Source of the DNA: Siphonodentalium dalli | Taxonomy: Eukaryota > Mollusca > Scaphopoda > Gadilida > Siphonodentaliidae | Assembly: GCA_032622095.1 (NCBI GenBank) | Contig: CP136069.1 | Location: 2,141,462-2,205,461 of the forward strand | Length of the DNA: 64,000 bases | Direction of reading: 5' to 3' | The notes under the pieces: generated by a model | Told to the model about the DNA's origin: nothing | The model's database searches: none | The model's input: only the letters and a program-made list of their open reading frames with translations | In this document: in pieces, positions 51,071-61,039 of the stretch | Numbering within the stretch: position 1 is the first letter of the stretch | Layout: each line of letters opens with the position of its first letter | Program-made: the position numbers and the translations under genes

Positions 51071-51917
51071 TTATAATTTTTAGTGCGCCATAAATAGCAC
51101 ACAGTGGGCCTTATTATTATACCATATGAAGTTAATGATCTGAGACCGATTCCCGCTTAAAATAAGCGACCGATTCCCCCTTAAAATAAGCGCTGCTTGG
51201 GTTGTTTTTATCACACGCTACAAAAACATTATATAGTTCATCCCGCCTGCCGTAACAAAATGCTTTTTTTCTTCTTTTTTTGTTGTTGAATTTTTATTTT
51301 ATGTTTCCAGCAACATGGTGGTGTATGTTCACCTGTGTTGTACAAAATACAGTAGTTCTACACCTGTTAAACACCAATACTATTTATTAACTTAGATTAA
51401 CTGAGAGTGCTATTAAATTTTTTCCTAGGCATTTTTGTTCTGCTTAAGGAGTTTTTTCCTAATTGACAGGTTTACACATAACATCATAGCTATTGATTAC
51501 ATATGATTACACAATGTTGCACCATCAACGAGTTGAACCTTCCCAAGTGACAGTAGTGGTGACAAAGAACCATAAAGTTTCAATCTGTTAATTGATTTGT
51601 TATTTCACTGTTATAAAAGTTGATATGTTTTTGTTTTTATTGTACATATAGACAATGGCCCAGTCAAGACTGAAAGACTGACTAGTATTACACTTAATAC
51701 ATAAAATTTGTTTTAAAAACGAAATCAAATAGTCAGATTTAAGTAAAAATAATTGGTTATTCAATTCGGGGATAATCAAATAAAAACCTGCCGGCAGGTA
51801 ACTTTTTACCCTAAAAAATAATAATAGAAACCTGCCTGCTTGCTTAAAAAAGTGTCTGAGAAACAGATTATCAACTTTGTGTGGCTGTATGTATAGGATA
51901 ATGGCTGAAAACTGTAC
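51071..51917. other. Intron sequence, no recognised gene
   Basis: Contains a short direct repeat, CCGATTCCCGCTTAAAATAA then a close copy, at about 51147-51193. A 133-codon minus-strand open frame at 51600-52001 has no family resemblance and crosses a foldback fragment. Confidence 0.5.
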
Positions 51918-51978
51918 ATCACTAAATTCACCCTCTGGGGACCTCATTCTGCAAATGACAGACACGCTATTTGCAGAC
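51918..51978. mobile_element. Half copy of foldback family C
   Basis: Reads ATCACTAAATTCACCCTCTG, GGGACCTCATTCTGC, AAATGACAGACAC, matching the right arm and the right flank of the copy at 52340-52460. Confidence 0.7.
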
Positions 51979-52099
51979 TTGTGGGCATCAGTCTTGATCA
52001 ACGGTATTGGGTTGGGAAAATGATCGGAAGGGAATTTTGGTGAGGGGAAAGTGACCAGCCTTTATTGTTGTTTTATATCACGATTTAGACAAGTTTTTG

Positions 52100-52265
52100 A
52101 AGAACGTAAGAAAAAATTATAAATTGGTTAAAGAATATAAGAAAAAATGATAAAGATTGTAAGAAAAAATGATGAAAAAATGATAAAAATTGTTAAAGAT
52201 TGTAAGAAAAAATGATAAAAAATGGCAACAATTGTTGAAGATTGTAAGAAAAGATGATAAAAAAG
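52100..52265. repeat. A-rich imperfect tandem repeat
   Basis: Repeats of AAAGATTGTAAGAAAAAATG with ATAAAAA spacers, about 33-50 bp apart. The phrase ATTGTTAAAGA with ATAAGAAA also occurs in the spacers of the hairpin elements near 29.9 kb and 46.98 kb. Confidence 0.6.
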
Positions 52266-52339
52266 TATGTGTGTGTACTTGTGTGTCTTTCTATCTGCTA
52301 TAATCGTGGTAAATCTGCACAAATCTTTTGTGGAAAGAA

Positions 52340-52460
52340 GCAGAATGAGGTCCCCAGAGGGTGAATTTGGTGATGCTAGCTCACTGTGAAGGATAGCATC
52401 ACTAAATTCACCCTGTGGGGACCTCATTCTGCAAATGACAGACACACTATTTCAAGGCTT
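52340..52460. mobile_element. Foldback family C, full copy
   Basis: Begins GCAGAATGAGGTCCCCAGAG, reads GGTGAATTTGGTGATGCTAG, and returns as AGCATCACTAAATTCACC and GGGGACCTCATTCTGC (end of hairpin about 52433). It is followed by the same AAATGACAGACACACTATTT flank as the half copy at 51918. Confidence 0.78.
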
Positions 52461-53629
52461 GGGAATGGATCGATCGAGATCGTAGGTCGAGATTGTTCCA
52501 TTCGCTGAAATAATGTAGTTTGAACATATTATCTGACTTAAAACATGGACGAGTCCATTTGTTGGATGCGTCACCTCTTATCAGAATTGATTAACCCGAA
52601 ATTGGGTCGTCAAGACATCTGAGTTGTACCATGTGTTCGGTCCTATCCACTCGCTCATTTGGCTGCACGGATGGCGTGACATCTTAACCCAATGTTAACT
52701 TAACGGACAGGCAGAACACCAGTGTGATTCCGACCGTTGAATGATCACGACGTACCGAGACTGATTTCTTTCTGCGATAGATCTACAAATATCATCGGGA
52801 GTTTTGTCCTTACATTTCGGCATTTGTATTAAATTATTTATGCGGCATATTTCGGATTTTGCGGAGAATTATACATTGAATGGTAGATTGGTGCGAGCGG
52901 TGTGAAAATCGAAGGACTACATTTACATGTAAATTACTATATATGTTTTACGTTTTATCGTGGTGCTGCAATATGCCACATGGGAACTGAATCAGATTCG
53001 AGAAATTTCAACAGTTGCAAACTTAATGCCTATTCACGAAACGATATGCCTGGAATTAAAAGTTGTACGCCCCCACCCCATTTCCCTCAACCCGAGTGGC
53101 GAGTCTCTATATATAGGTTTGTCTTGTTCTAGCAATCAATCCCATCGATATTATACTTGACAACTGTTGTATATAGATAGCCACGTGCATAATGGTATCA
53201 TACATGCATGTCATATAAAATTAAATCGTCAGCAGGAAAATAACCATTCATTAAATTGGATATTGAGCGTCCAGATATTAAAATAATGAATCGTTTGAGA
53301 AATAGTGTACGATCTCGACAATAACCATCCATTATCCTATACACTGGACTCGATGAACAAATGAGTGACGTCATAGCCATGTTTTAAGAGAAGGCAGGTG
53401 TCTCAGAAACAGCATATTAACTTTGTTTTGCTGAGGTTAGCTATGTATAATTTGAGGTGTGAGAACTACGTCACTGTGGGCGAATGTTATGTTATATTAT
53501 CAAAACACACAGCAATGGAAAAGAATCATCTAAAAAACTATTCACAAATTTCAGAAAAATATCAATGAAATCAGTTGGAAATCTTCATTGTAGGTATGTT
53601 TCTTGCTGTTTCCTTTACTCAATACTCAA
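52461..53629. other. About 1.2 kb without a recognised feature
   Basis: Slightly more G+C-rich than its surroundings at 52.5-52.8 kb. I looked for further ENPP exons on the minus strand and found none I could support. The short open frames have no family signature. Confidence 0.45.
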
Positions 53630-53918
53630 TCTAATATATATTTTGGGACTTCTGTCTGTCTGTTTGTCTGTGTGTTAGCTATGGCCGGGAATACTGCCGG
53701 ATGGATTTCGACAAAATGATACATAGGGATACTTTTGTCCAGGTGGTGACCCCGACCTGACCTTGACTTTCAAAATTGTCAATTCAAGGTCAAATCGGGT
53801 CCAATTTCGCATGCGACCGTGTCCTTGCTCATATACGCTCATATAGTCATGTTTCTGGCAAATAAATCCCTAAATAACCCGGAGAAATAGCCCGGACGAA
53901 GTCAGGCCAATTAGCTAG
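53630..53918 (+). mobile_element. Putative non-autonomous Helitron, short copy
   Basis: Starts A then TCTAATATATATTTTGGGAC and ends with a hairpin-like GCCCGGACGAAGTCAGGC followed by CTAG then T. TC at the start, a 3' hairpin followed by CTAG, and insertion between A and T are the Helitron terminal signature. Inside are a (CTGT)n tract and CCTGACCTTGACTTT/TTCAAGGTCA sequence. It shares both ends with the 627-bp copy at 54259-54885. There is no Rep/helicase coding. Confidence 0.6.
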
Positions 53919-54258
53919 TTATATATATATAGAGATATAGAGATGATGAGTACCCAGTTTACAGCGCAATTTACAAAATGAGAGTAAATTAAGACGCATG
54001 ATGATGTTTCTCTTAACTATGTGTTGTTTGTAAAGAAATAGCCACAGATTAATAAGACTCTTTGGTGTATTTAATGACTCAAATTTAATGAAATATTTGT
54101 TCAAACTAAATTAACAACAGTCACAAACATTGATTTAGCATATATGGAATGTAAACAGACGACAAACCGTAAGTCAAAGGTCACATTTGTGCAACAATAA
54201 TTCGATTGGGTACACCTAGCACCATTTCCTGTTTTACAATAAACGTTGTATATAATTA

Positions 54259-54885
54259 TCTATTATATATTTTGGGAAATATGTCTGTGTGTGTGTCTGT
54301 GTGTCTGTCTGTCTGTTCGCGATGGACTCGAGAACAGCCGAGCCGATTTCGATGAAACTTGGTATGTGGGGTGCTTTCGGCCGGGGAGTGGCATGGGCCT
54401 ATTAATTTGCCCGTGCGACGTGACCTTGACCTTGAAATCGGGTCATTTCAAGGTCGAACGCCCGATAATCACGGGATTTCGATGAAAATTAGTGTCTACG
54501 GATACTTTCGTATGGGAAGTGTCGTAAGCCTATTCGTTTGCCCGTGCGACTTGACCTTGAAATCGGGTCAATTCAAGGTCAAATCGCGAATTTTGATGGG
54601 ATTTTGACGAAATTTGATACATAGGGTTACTTTTGTCCACTGTGTGTTTTGGACGGGTCAAATCGTGACCCCGACCTGATCTTGACCTTCATAATGATCA
54701 ATTCGAGGTCAAATCGGGTAAAACTGGATGGATTTCGACGGGTACTTTTGTCGGGTACTTTTGTCCGGGCAGTGTTTTTGATCACCTGACCTTGACCTTC
54801 AAAATGGAGAATTCAGGGTCAAATCGCGCAATTCGCCGAAAAGCAGAGGAAAAACAGCCCGGACATAGTCGGGTCCACCTGCTAG
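54259..54885 (+). mobile_element. Putative non-autonomous Helitron, long copy with internal repeats
   Basis: Starts A then TCTATTATATATTTTGGGAA and ends CCCGGACATAGTCGGGT ... CTAG then T, matching 53630-53918. About four internal modules of roughly 128 bp each open with GATTTCGATGAAA-like sequence and contain TGACCTTGACCTT and TTCAAGGTCA. A (GTCT)n tract lies at 54282-54318. Confidence 0.62.
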
Positions 54886-55316
54886 TATCCTATATTATTC
54901 AGATATGGACATATTCAATTCCAGTCTCATGATCATGGCGCAAACATAATTCATTTCTAAATTCGAATGATAGATTTAAGTTACAATATGTTGTAACAAT
55001 GAGCAGATATTTTGATATGTGGGAATACTGAATGCAGTATTTACAGCATGCGTTATTGATGTCACATAACTTCCCAGATTCCATTCCTAATAAATTTTCC
55101 ACTTTTACCACAAGATTTCCCCAGCAGGCAGGCTTTTATGTGCTTACTCACAAATTATCAAAAACAAATCGATATGAAAACTTTAATATTATCAAAAATA
55201 GCAAATGCATAAATTAATTTACAAGTTGAAATTTGTTTAGCTACCGAGGGTAGATTTATGACCAGCAGCGTGTAGACTCTGAACATCGCTTTATGGACAG
55301 TGAAGTTCACAATCTA
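54886..55316. other. Intron sequence including the second dispersed-repeat copy
   Basis: 55090-55310 is the partner of 50850-51070. The remainder has no recognised feature. Confidence 0.5.
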
Positions 55317-55349
55317 TACAGTAATGCCCTAAATAATCGAATCCTTAAT
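55317..55349. mobile_element. Terminal fragment of MITE family A
   Basis: TACAGTAATGCCCTAAATAA followed by TCGAATCCTTAA: the left end only. Confidence 0.7.
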
Positions 55350-55455
55350 TTTCTATGGCAATTTTGCAAACACGTACAGTTTTTCTATGATATGCATCTG
55401 TCATTACTGCTGAGTAGCCCTTTTAGGATCGATTTAGTGTAGAAAACCCTGTTAA

Positions 55456-55804
55456 CCCTTTCAGTACCAAGTCCGATTACCCTGCATGGAGCCTCACACA
55501 TATATAGAAGCATATAGAAGAGTGTCATCTGCTCATGTTTGTCTGGGGCTCTGTATGGGTGAAATTATAAAATTGTTGAAGAATACAATAACAAATTATT
55601 AAAATTGTAAAAAAAAATTAGGCCAATGCATTCTCTTATATATGCGAGGCGACCTATGGTCGACTCGCATATATAAGAGAATGCATTGGCACAGGGCTCT
55701 AAGAGCTCTTTCCATCAATGTATCACATTATTATAATCAATAAATTTGAAAAATGATCAAGGAAATATGGGTTGATACAAAAATCGGACTTGACACTGAA
55801 AGGG
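55456..55804. mobile_element. TTAA-type piggyBac-like MITE with one hairpin
   Basis: 349 bp with ends CCCTTTCAGTACCAAGTCC and, in reverse, CCCTTTCAGTGTCAAGTCC: a terminal inverted repeat of about 23 bp with two mismatches. TTAA lies at the left (55452-55455); the right target is mutated to GTAG. The interior matches the 29.7 and 41.5 kb elements (GAGCCTCACACATATATAGA, AAATTGTTGAAGAATA) and has a hairpin at 55622-55690. Confidence 0.82.
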
Positions 55805-55876
55805 GTAGTGATTTAAAAAGTTACACTCAGAAATATAATTATGTGAGTTATAAGCGTTAAAGTGATATATTCTGAG

Positions 55877-56094
55877 CAATATGCAAGACGAAAGGCTGAC
55901 GAATTGTTTGTACATCTGCAGATTGGAGTTGGCCTCTAGGGTTGACAGGAAGTGGGGCGAAAAGGAGGAAGAGCGAGTTTGAATGGACAGAGATTGCGGG
56001 AACAATCGATAGTTAGAAAAGAACGAGGAGAAGACAGTGTGCCAAAGACAGAAGATATTTGGTGAGTTAAAGAAAGTATTAAAGGGGCATTACA
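55877..56094 (+). repeat. 5' LTR of the Gypsy element
   Basis: Matches the 3' LTR over its length with roughly 15-20 differences by eye. It ends GGGGCATTACA. The first bases, TGTAATG in the 3' LTR, are altered here (GCAATATG), so the exact start is uncertain by a few bases. Confidence 0.88.
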
Positions 56095-56230
56095 TTTGTG
56101 GCAGCGGTGGGATTGAGAAATTTGAGTATATGAAGTCAAATGGAAATTCAAAGAAAGTATTAAAGGGGCATTACATTGGTGGCAGCAGTGGGATTGAGAA
56201 ATTCGAATATGATGTCAAATGGATATTCAA
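56069..56230 (+). repeat. 81-bp tandem duplication of LTR tail plus PBS
   Basis: AAAGAAAGTATTAAAGGGGC, ATTACATT, GTGGCAGC and GTGGGATTGAGAAATT occur twice, 81 bp apart. The second PBS (56176-56195) reads TTGGTGGCAGCAGTGGGATT, also one mismatch from a tRNA-Leu match, at a different base. Confidence 0.88.
56097..56115 (+). promoter_or_regulatory. Primer-binding site, tRNA-Leu type
   Basis: TTG then TGGCAGCGGTGGGATT lies two bases inside the LTR. It is complementary to the 3' end expected for an animal tRNA-Leu(UAG) (…CCCACCGCTGCCA plus CCA) apart from one base. A second version occurs 81-83 bp downstream. Confidence 0.75.
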
Positions 56231-56383
56231 GGAAAGTTTAATATTGTTTTGTTGGTAATGTTGTCATGGAGGTACTATAAAACTGCTTCTGACACACAAA
56301 ACCCCATTTTATACTTTCATAATTGGTGTAATTCTAAGAATCTGAAATATGGCTTTAAATTTGACAGGTTGTGATAATATTGA

Positions 56384-57345
56384 AAACAAATTATTCGAGG
56401 TGCATCCATTGAGCTGTTGAAAGACGAGACAGTTGTAATATTATCATCGTGGGAAGAATCATCTGATACACAGGTTATTGTTAAAATAGCGGTCAGCATC
56501 AATGACTTCTTGGATAAAAGAAGACAGTTCATTCGTCCTAATAACAATTCTGCTGAAACAGTTTTCAATCGGTTGTTGGAATTTGAATCAGCTATAAAGA
56601 ACATATTTCCAACTGCGTTAGTTGGTTTTGTGAACATTCCAACTTGCTGTTTTCAAAAAAGTTATTATACGAATGACATTGTCCTGTCTGAGTTTGGTTT
56701 GGATTCATCTGACGTTATTAAATGCCAAAAAAACAATTAATCAGAAAGTTTTTGAGATCAATTCATTGATTAAATTGCATAACTGCACCAAACAGTCCTA
56801 CACTGGGTGTTGGACCATATCGCGGGATGAACATATTATAAAGAGAGTCAAAAACAAGCGGTTGCGAATTAACCCTTTACCCAACAAACCGGCCAAAACC
56901 GCCCAAATAAAGCTTCAACAGCCTAAAATATAGTCGGTCTGTCTCAATAGAACCATACAAATATGGATATCATTGGAACCGGCTCCTTGACCACATTGTG
57001 ATTGTTACAGTTATGCCATGTGCCAATGCATTCTCTTATATATGCGAGTCGACCATATGTCGCCTCGCATATATAAGAGAATGCATTGGCCTAAAAACAA
57101 TCTTTTTTTAACACTTTTTACCATTTTTTCTTACATTCTTTAACAATTTTATAATTTTTAATGTGTTAAGCCAATGCATTCTCTTATATATGCGAGGCGA
57201 CCTATGGTCGACTCGCATATATAAGAGAATGCATTGGCACAGGGCCCTTCTGTTGGGTAAAGGGTTAAGAAGATATATATATATATATATATATATTGTA
57301 ATCTGTATGATGAACTACATGCAGTATCTGAGATGAGTGTAGAAG
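56384..57345 (+). pseudogene. Pre-gag ORF with SGNH/GDSL-hydrolase-like features, interrupted
   Basis: Before gag there is a broken frame. 56417-56740 is open and contains VIVKIAVSINDF, which resembles the GxND block of SGNH hydrolases, and IFPTALVGFVNIP. After a frameshift near 56730 it continues as INQKVFEINSLIKLHN to the TTAA-element insertion at 56872. Beyond the insertion it resumes with YDELHAVSEM, whose D-x-x-H (57309 and 57318) could be the catalytic block V. A clear block I (GDS) is not seen. The assignment to SGNH hydrolases is inference from motif order. It may be an accessory Gypsy ORF or an older nested fragment. Confidence 0.45.
56872..57264. mobile_element. TTAA-flanked piggyBac-like MITE with paired hairpins, copy 2
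   Basis: 393 bp with TTAA at 56868-56871 and 57265-57268, inserted in the Gypsy element. Ends and interior match 46731-47104 closely, with hairpins at 57022-57090 and 57170-57238. It is younger than the Gypsy insertion it disrupts. An AT microsatellite (about 57273-57296) follows its right end. Confidence 0.92.
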
Positions 57346-57541
57346 CAGTGGTTCAAGGTTTTGATTCAGGCATTTAGGGCTGAAGTAAATTTTAGTACAA
57401 AATTTTCAGGATTTGGATGTAGTGATATTGGCCAATATATTATTAACCTTTTTGAGTCAGATATTGAGTGCTTATCAAGTTCTGATTCAGATTCTGATTC
57501 AGATCATAGTGTTGACTTTATTTGTTTCAAGAGACATAAAT

Positions 57542-58412
57542 ATGGGATCATTTGTTGCACCTCCTCCTGATAAATTTCTTGGGCGACAGGGTGATGACTT
57601 TGAAGGGTGGTTAGAACGGTTTGAATACTGGGCCCAAGTTTATGCACCAAAGAAATATTTAGAAATATTTCCCACATTACTGGGTGATGAAGCATTTTCA
57701 GTTTTTCGAGCCATACCAAAGGAAAAGACAGATTGGGATAAGGTAATTGAGATTTTTATAGAGGCTTACTCTTCAATGGCTTTCGTGGATGCATTTCGAG
57801 CTGAGCTAACAAATCAATCTCGGAAAACAGGTGAGAATCTAGCAGTGTATATTGGTGAATTACGGCGATTAGTGACAAGAGCTTGTCCAAAATACAATGT
57901 GGAGGCAAAAGAGGATGTAGTTTTAACTCGGTTCCTTGCGGGTATTGGGGAATTAGGTCCGAAAATTCGGAGGAAAGAGCCAAAATCGGTTCATGATGCA
58001 TTAGAAATGGCTGCAAAATTGGAAGTTCGTTACAGCAGTGAGAGAAAAAACCATTGTTGAAATAAACATGAACTCACATGAGCCAAGCACTGAATTTGTT
58101 GCTCTTCAAAGTCAGCTTGACAGAATGCAAGAGCAGATAGCTGCACTTAGTGTTTCAGATCGGGGTCGGCCAAAATCTAGAGGAAGATTCTCTGCTATGG
58201 AGGGTGTCACTTGTTATGGTTGTTGTGGTATTGGTCATTTATATCGTGAATGTCCCACTGTTTCGAAACAAAGGGGTCGTATTAGAGTTCAGAGAGGTAG
58301 CTCACGCCCACGAGGTCAAGGTCGTGATCGAGATTCATATTCACGTGGATTTTACACCCAAAACAGACAGCAATATAATTCTAGAGATTCAGGTCAAGAT
58401 TTAAATTATTAG
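57542..58412 (+). pseudogene. gag: Gypsy gag with CCHC zinc knuckle, frameshifted
   Basis: The likely start is MGSFVAPPPDKFLGRQ at 57542. The capsid-like part (FEGWLERFEYWAQVY ... RFLAGIGELGPKIRR) stays open to 58060. A frame change at about 58040 continues in a second frame to 58412. That frame contains a glutamine-rich segment (LQSQLDRMQEQIAAL), a basic stretch and a CX2CX4HX4C knuckle, CYGCCGIGHLYREC (from 58212), followed by an Arg/Gly-rich tail. The upstream open frame before the ATG is read-through. Gag would form the particle and bind RNA. Confidence 0.88.
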
Positions 58413-58790
58413 TGGCTGGGATTGAGTCCGAAATGCCGACCTCTGAAGTTAAACAATTTGGCGACGTGTCAGACTTAAAGAGTCTATCTTCTCTGATATT
58501 GGTCACTATTGATGGGGTACAAACCAAGGTATTAGTGGATACAGGTACTTCATTGTGTATAATCAGTGACAAATTTAGGAAGCGTCATGAGATATTGAGA
58601 TCTAGAAAACTTATTCCAATCAAAATATGTGCTACTTCTGTTAATTATCAACCTGTTGCATTACTTAATTAAGGGTATCAATATCAGTTTGATTATATGT
58701 TTCTTGTTGCTAACTGTGTAGAATTTCATGCTCTCGTAGGGTGGAATTTTATTAAGGATGCCGGGGGGTCATTGACCCGAAAACTGGTGT
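58412..58790 (+). pseudogene. Gypsy aspartic protease, broken
   Basis: The active-site motif LVDTGTS is intact (DTG at 58538-58546). A stop at 58670 interrupts the frame. The second conserved segment, FHALVGWNFIKDAG, is readable just after it (about 58727-58768). The protease would process the polyprotein. Confidence 0.82.
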
Positions 58791-58856
58791 GCTGCAGATT
58801 GGAAATGAAGCAATCCATTTCTCCCAAAATGGCGTGCATTTCCTCAGGTCTGTTCA

Positions 58857-60140
58857 GTGTCTATGTTCAATGAAGAATGGATTCCAGCCAGAAGTGTAAA
58901 GTTAATTAAGGTACGTCTAAAGTCAGCTCACAGTTACGAAATTGTTTGTGATGGAATGACCATTGTTATTGAACCGGATAAACATTTTCAAAATGACTTT
59001 GGGTTGGTGATAGCTAGGTCAGCAGGTGTAGCTAAGGACTCCACCACTATAGCACATATTATGAATGTGAGCAAGGCTCCGATATTGCTAAATCAGAATA
59101 CGCCATTTGGGAAATTCCATTTGGCTGTTGATTCAGGTATAAAAATATCTGGAGTAGGTGTGTATGAGTTGTTTAATGACAAAGTTTGTGACCCAAAAAT
59201 CAACGTAAATGTTGTGAACACAAACCCCGAAATTGATAAGATGAGATTGAATGTGGATATTAATTATCAAAAGTTAACACATTCCCAAACACGTAAAGTA
59301 GCCAATCTAATTGCCAATTACCAAGATGTGTTTAGCGCAGGTCCCGATGACCTTGGTAGAACAGGGTTGGTCAAACATGTGATCAATACTGGCAATGAGA
59401 GACCAATAAAACCACATCCACGCCGTATTCCTCATGGTTATAGGAATGAAGTTGATGGAATGCTATCACATATGCTTAAGTCAGGGGTTGTTGAGCCCAA
59501 TCAAAGTTCATGGTGTTCTCCAATAGTGCTAGTGAGAGAAAAAAGATCGATCACTGCGTTTTTGCATTAAACTCCATTACACAGAAAGACGCACACCCGT
59601 TACCACGCATTGATGACTGTATCGATACTCTATGTGGTGCCAAGTTCCTAAGTACGATTGATAAGGCGTCATGTTATTGGCAGATTAACATAGATGAGTC
59701 TGATAAAATCAAGACAGGAACGGGTTATATCACTTTAATGTTTTACCTTTCGGCCTGTCCAACGCTCCGGCTACCTGCCAACGCTTCACGGAAATGGTTC
59801 TCACAGGAATGAATTGGAGAAACTGTCTGGTCTATATCGACGGCGTGATTTTGTTCACTTCAGACTTCGAGTCTCATTTGGAAGCTTTATCTGAAGTCTT
59901 TACCCGTCTCAGAAGTGCCGGCTTAAAAGCAAAATCTGCCAAATGTCATTTGTTCCAGGATAAAGTCACTTTCTTGGGTCACCAGGTTTCGGCACAAGTT
60001 GTAAAACAAATATCGAGAAGGTAAGGATGTTTCCTGTTCCCTCAACAGTATAAGAAGTTAAGAGTTTTCTGGGCTTATCATCTTATTACCGACGTTTTAT
60101 TCAGGACTTTTCTGAGGTAGAATCGCCTCTGAATGAACTC
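58857..60140 (+). pseudogene. pol: Gypsy reverse transcriptase, frameshifted, altered active site
   Basis: The 58857-59570 frame holds the linker and the RT start (GMLSHMLKSGVVEPNQSSWC, SPIVLVREK). The frame changes near 59530 to one with ALNSITQKDAHPLPRIDD and FLSTIDKASCYWQI, then changes again near 59750 to LVYIDGVILF and KCHLFQDKVTFLGHQV. The usual Y-x-D-D box here reads YIDG (59833-59844): the second aspartate codon is GGC. A stop precedes the FLGLSSYYRRFIQDF segment. It cannot make active RT as it stands. Confidence 0.9.
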
Positions 60141-61019
60141 ATGAATAAAGATGCTAAATTTGTGTGGTCAAATGAATGTGTTAGATCATTTGAGACGTTG
60201 AAAGTGAAACTAACTATTAAACCGATTTTAGCTCAACCAGATGTTACTAAGACATTTATAATCCAAACTGATTCATCAAATCAAGCAGTAGGCTCAGTCC
60301 TGTCACAACATTTGGGTGGGAGGGAGCATGTCGTAGCTTATGCAAGTGCTGCCTTGTCAAAAACAGCTAGGAGATGGAGCACTTATGACAGAGAATTTTG
60401 GGCAATTATATGGGCAATCAGGCATTTTCGGCCTTATCTGTTAGGAGTACATTTTGAAGTTTTTACTGATCATAAACCCTTAGTGAATTGCAGAGATCTG
60501 AAAGCTGGATCTGGCCCAACTGGGAGAAGAGAAAGGTGGGCTATTGAGATCTCAGCATATGATTTTGGGATCAGACACAAAGATGGAGTGGCTAATGGAA
60601 ATGCAGATGCATTGCCAAGAGCAATATTTGCCGAAAGGGAAACTCCAGGTGAGGCAGCATATAGCAGCTTCCCTCAGGGGATTCTGGTAGCGACTACAAT
60701 TGATTGCTCTTCTGGTGAGGTAGCATATAGCCGCTTCCCAGGAGTTAATCAGGAAAAAAATGGCATATGTGCCACTACCACTGAGCAGAAGGAAGGCTTG
60801 GTTGATTTCAAGACTACATTTAATGGAATGGGTCATAAACAGGAAGCTGACCCAGATATACGACTGGTTTTTCAGATGATGAAGGCCTCAGAAAGTGGTG
60901 AGAAATTGACACAGAGGAACAGACTGGTATTGAAGGAAGGTATTCTTCATAGAAGTTGGGAAAATGTTAATGGAGGGAGACAATTTGCTTCAAGCAGTGG
61001 TGCCATTGAGTTGTCGTGA
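60141..61019 (+). pseudogene. pol: Gypsy RNase H and connection to integrase
   Basis: A 292-codon open frame. RNase H residues are recognisable: TDSSNQAVGSVLSQ, then YDREFWAIIWAIRHFRPYL and FTDHKPLVNC. A variable linker follows. It also contains a short internal duplication (GEAAYSSFPQG and GEVAYSRFPG). The start methionine at 60141 is internal to the polyprotein; the domain begins upstream in the same frame. Confidence 0.88.
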
Positions 61020-61039
61020 AGAAGTTATAAAAGGAGCAC

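Noticed and set aside
51600-52001. 133-codon minus-strand ORF
   Set aside because: No family signature; its N-terminus is translated foldback family C, which also gives similar peptides at 52128-52445 and 32567-32881.
52960-53160. Minus-strand VPMW-like reading near 52977 as the exon preceding exon Y
   Set aside because: Only four residues resemble the expected VPMY region; flanking residues, phase and splice sites do not fit.
57504-58016. Minus-strand frames within gag (57504-57719, 57756-58016)
   Set aside because: Shadows of the plus-strand Gypsy gag frame.
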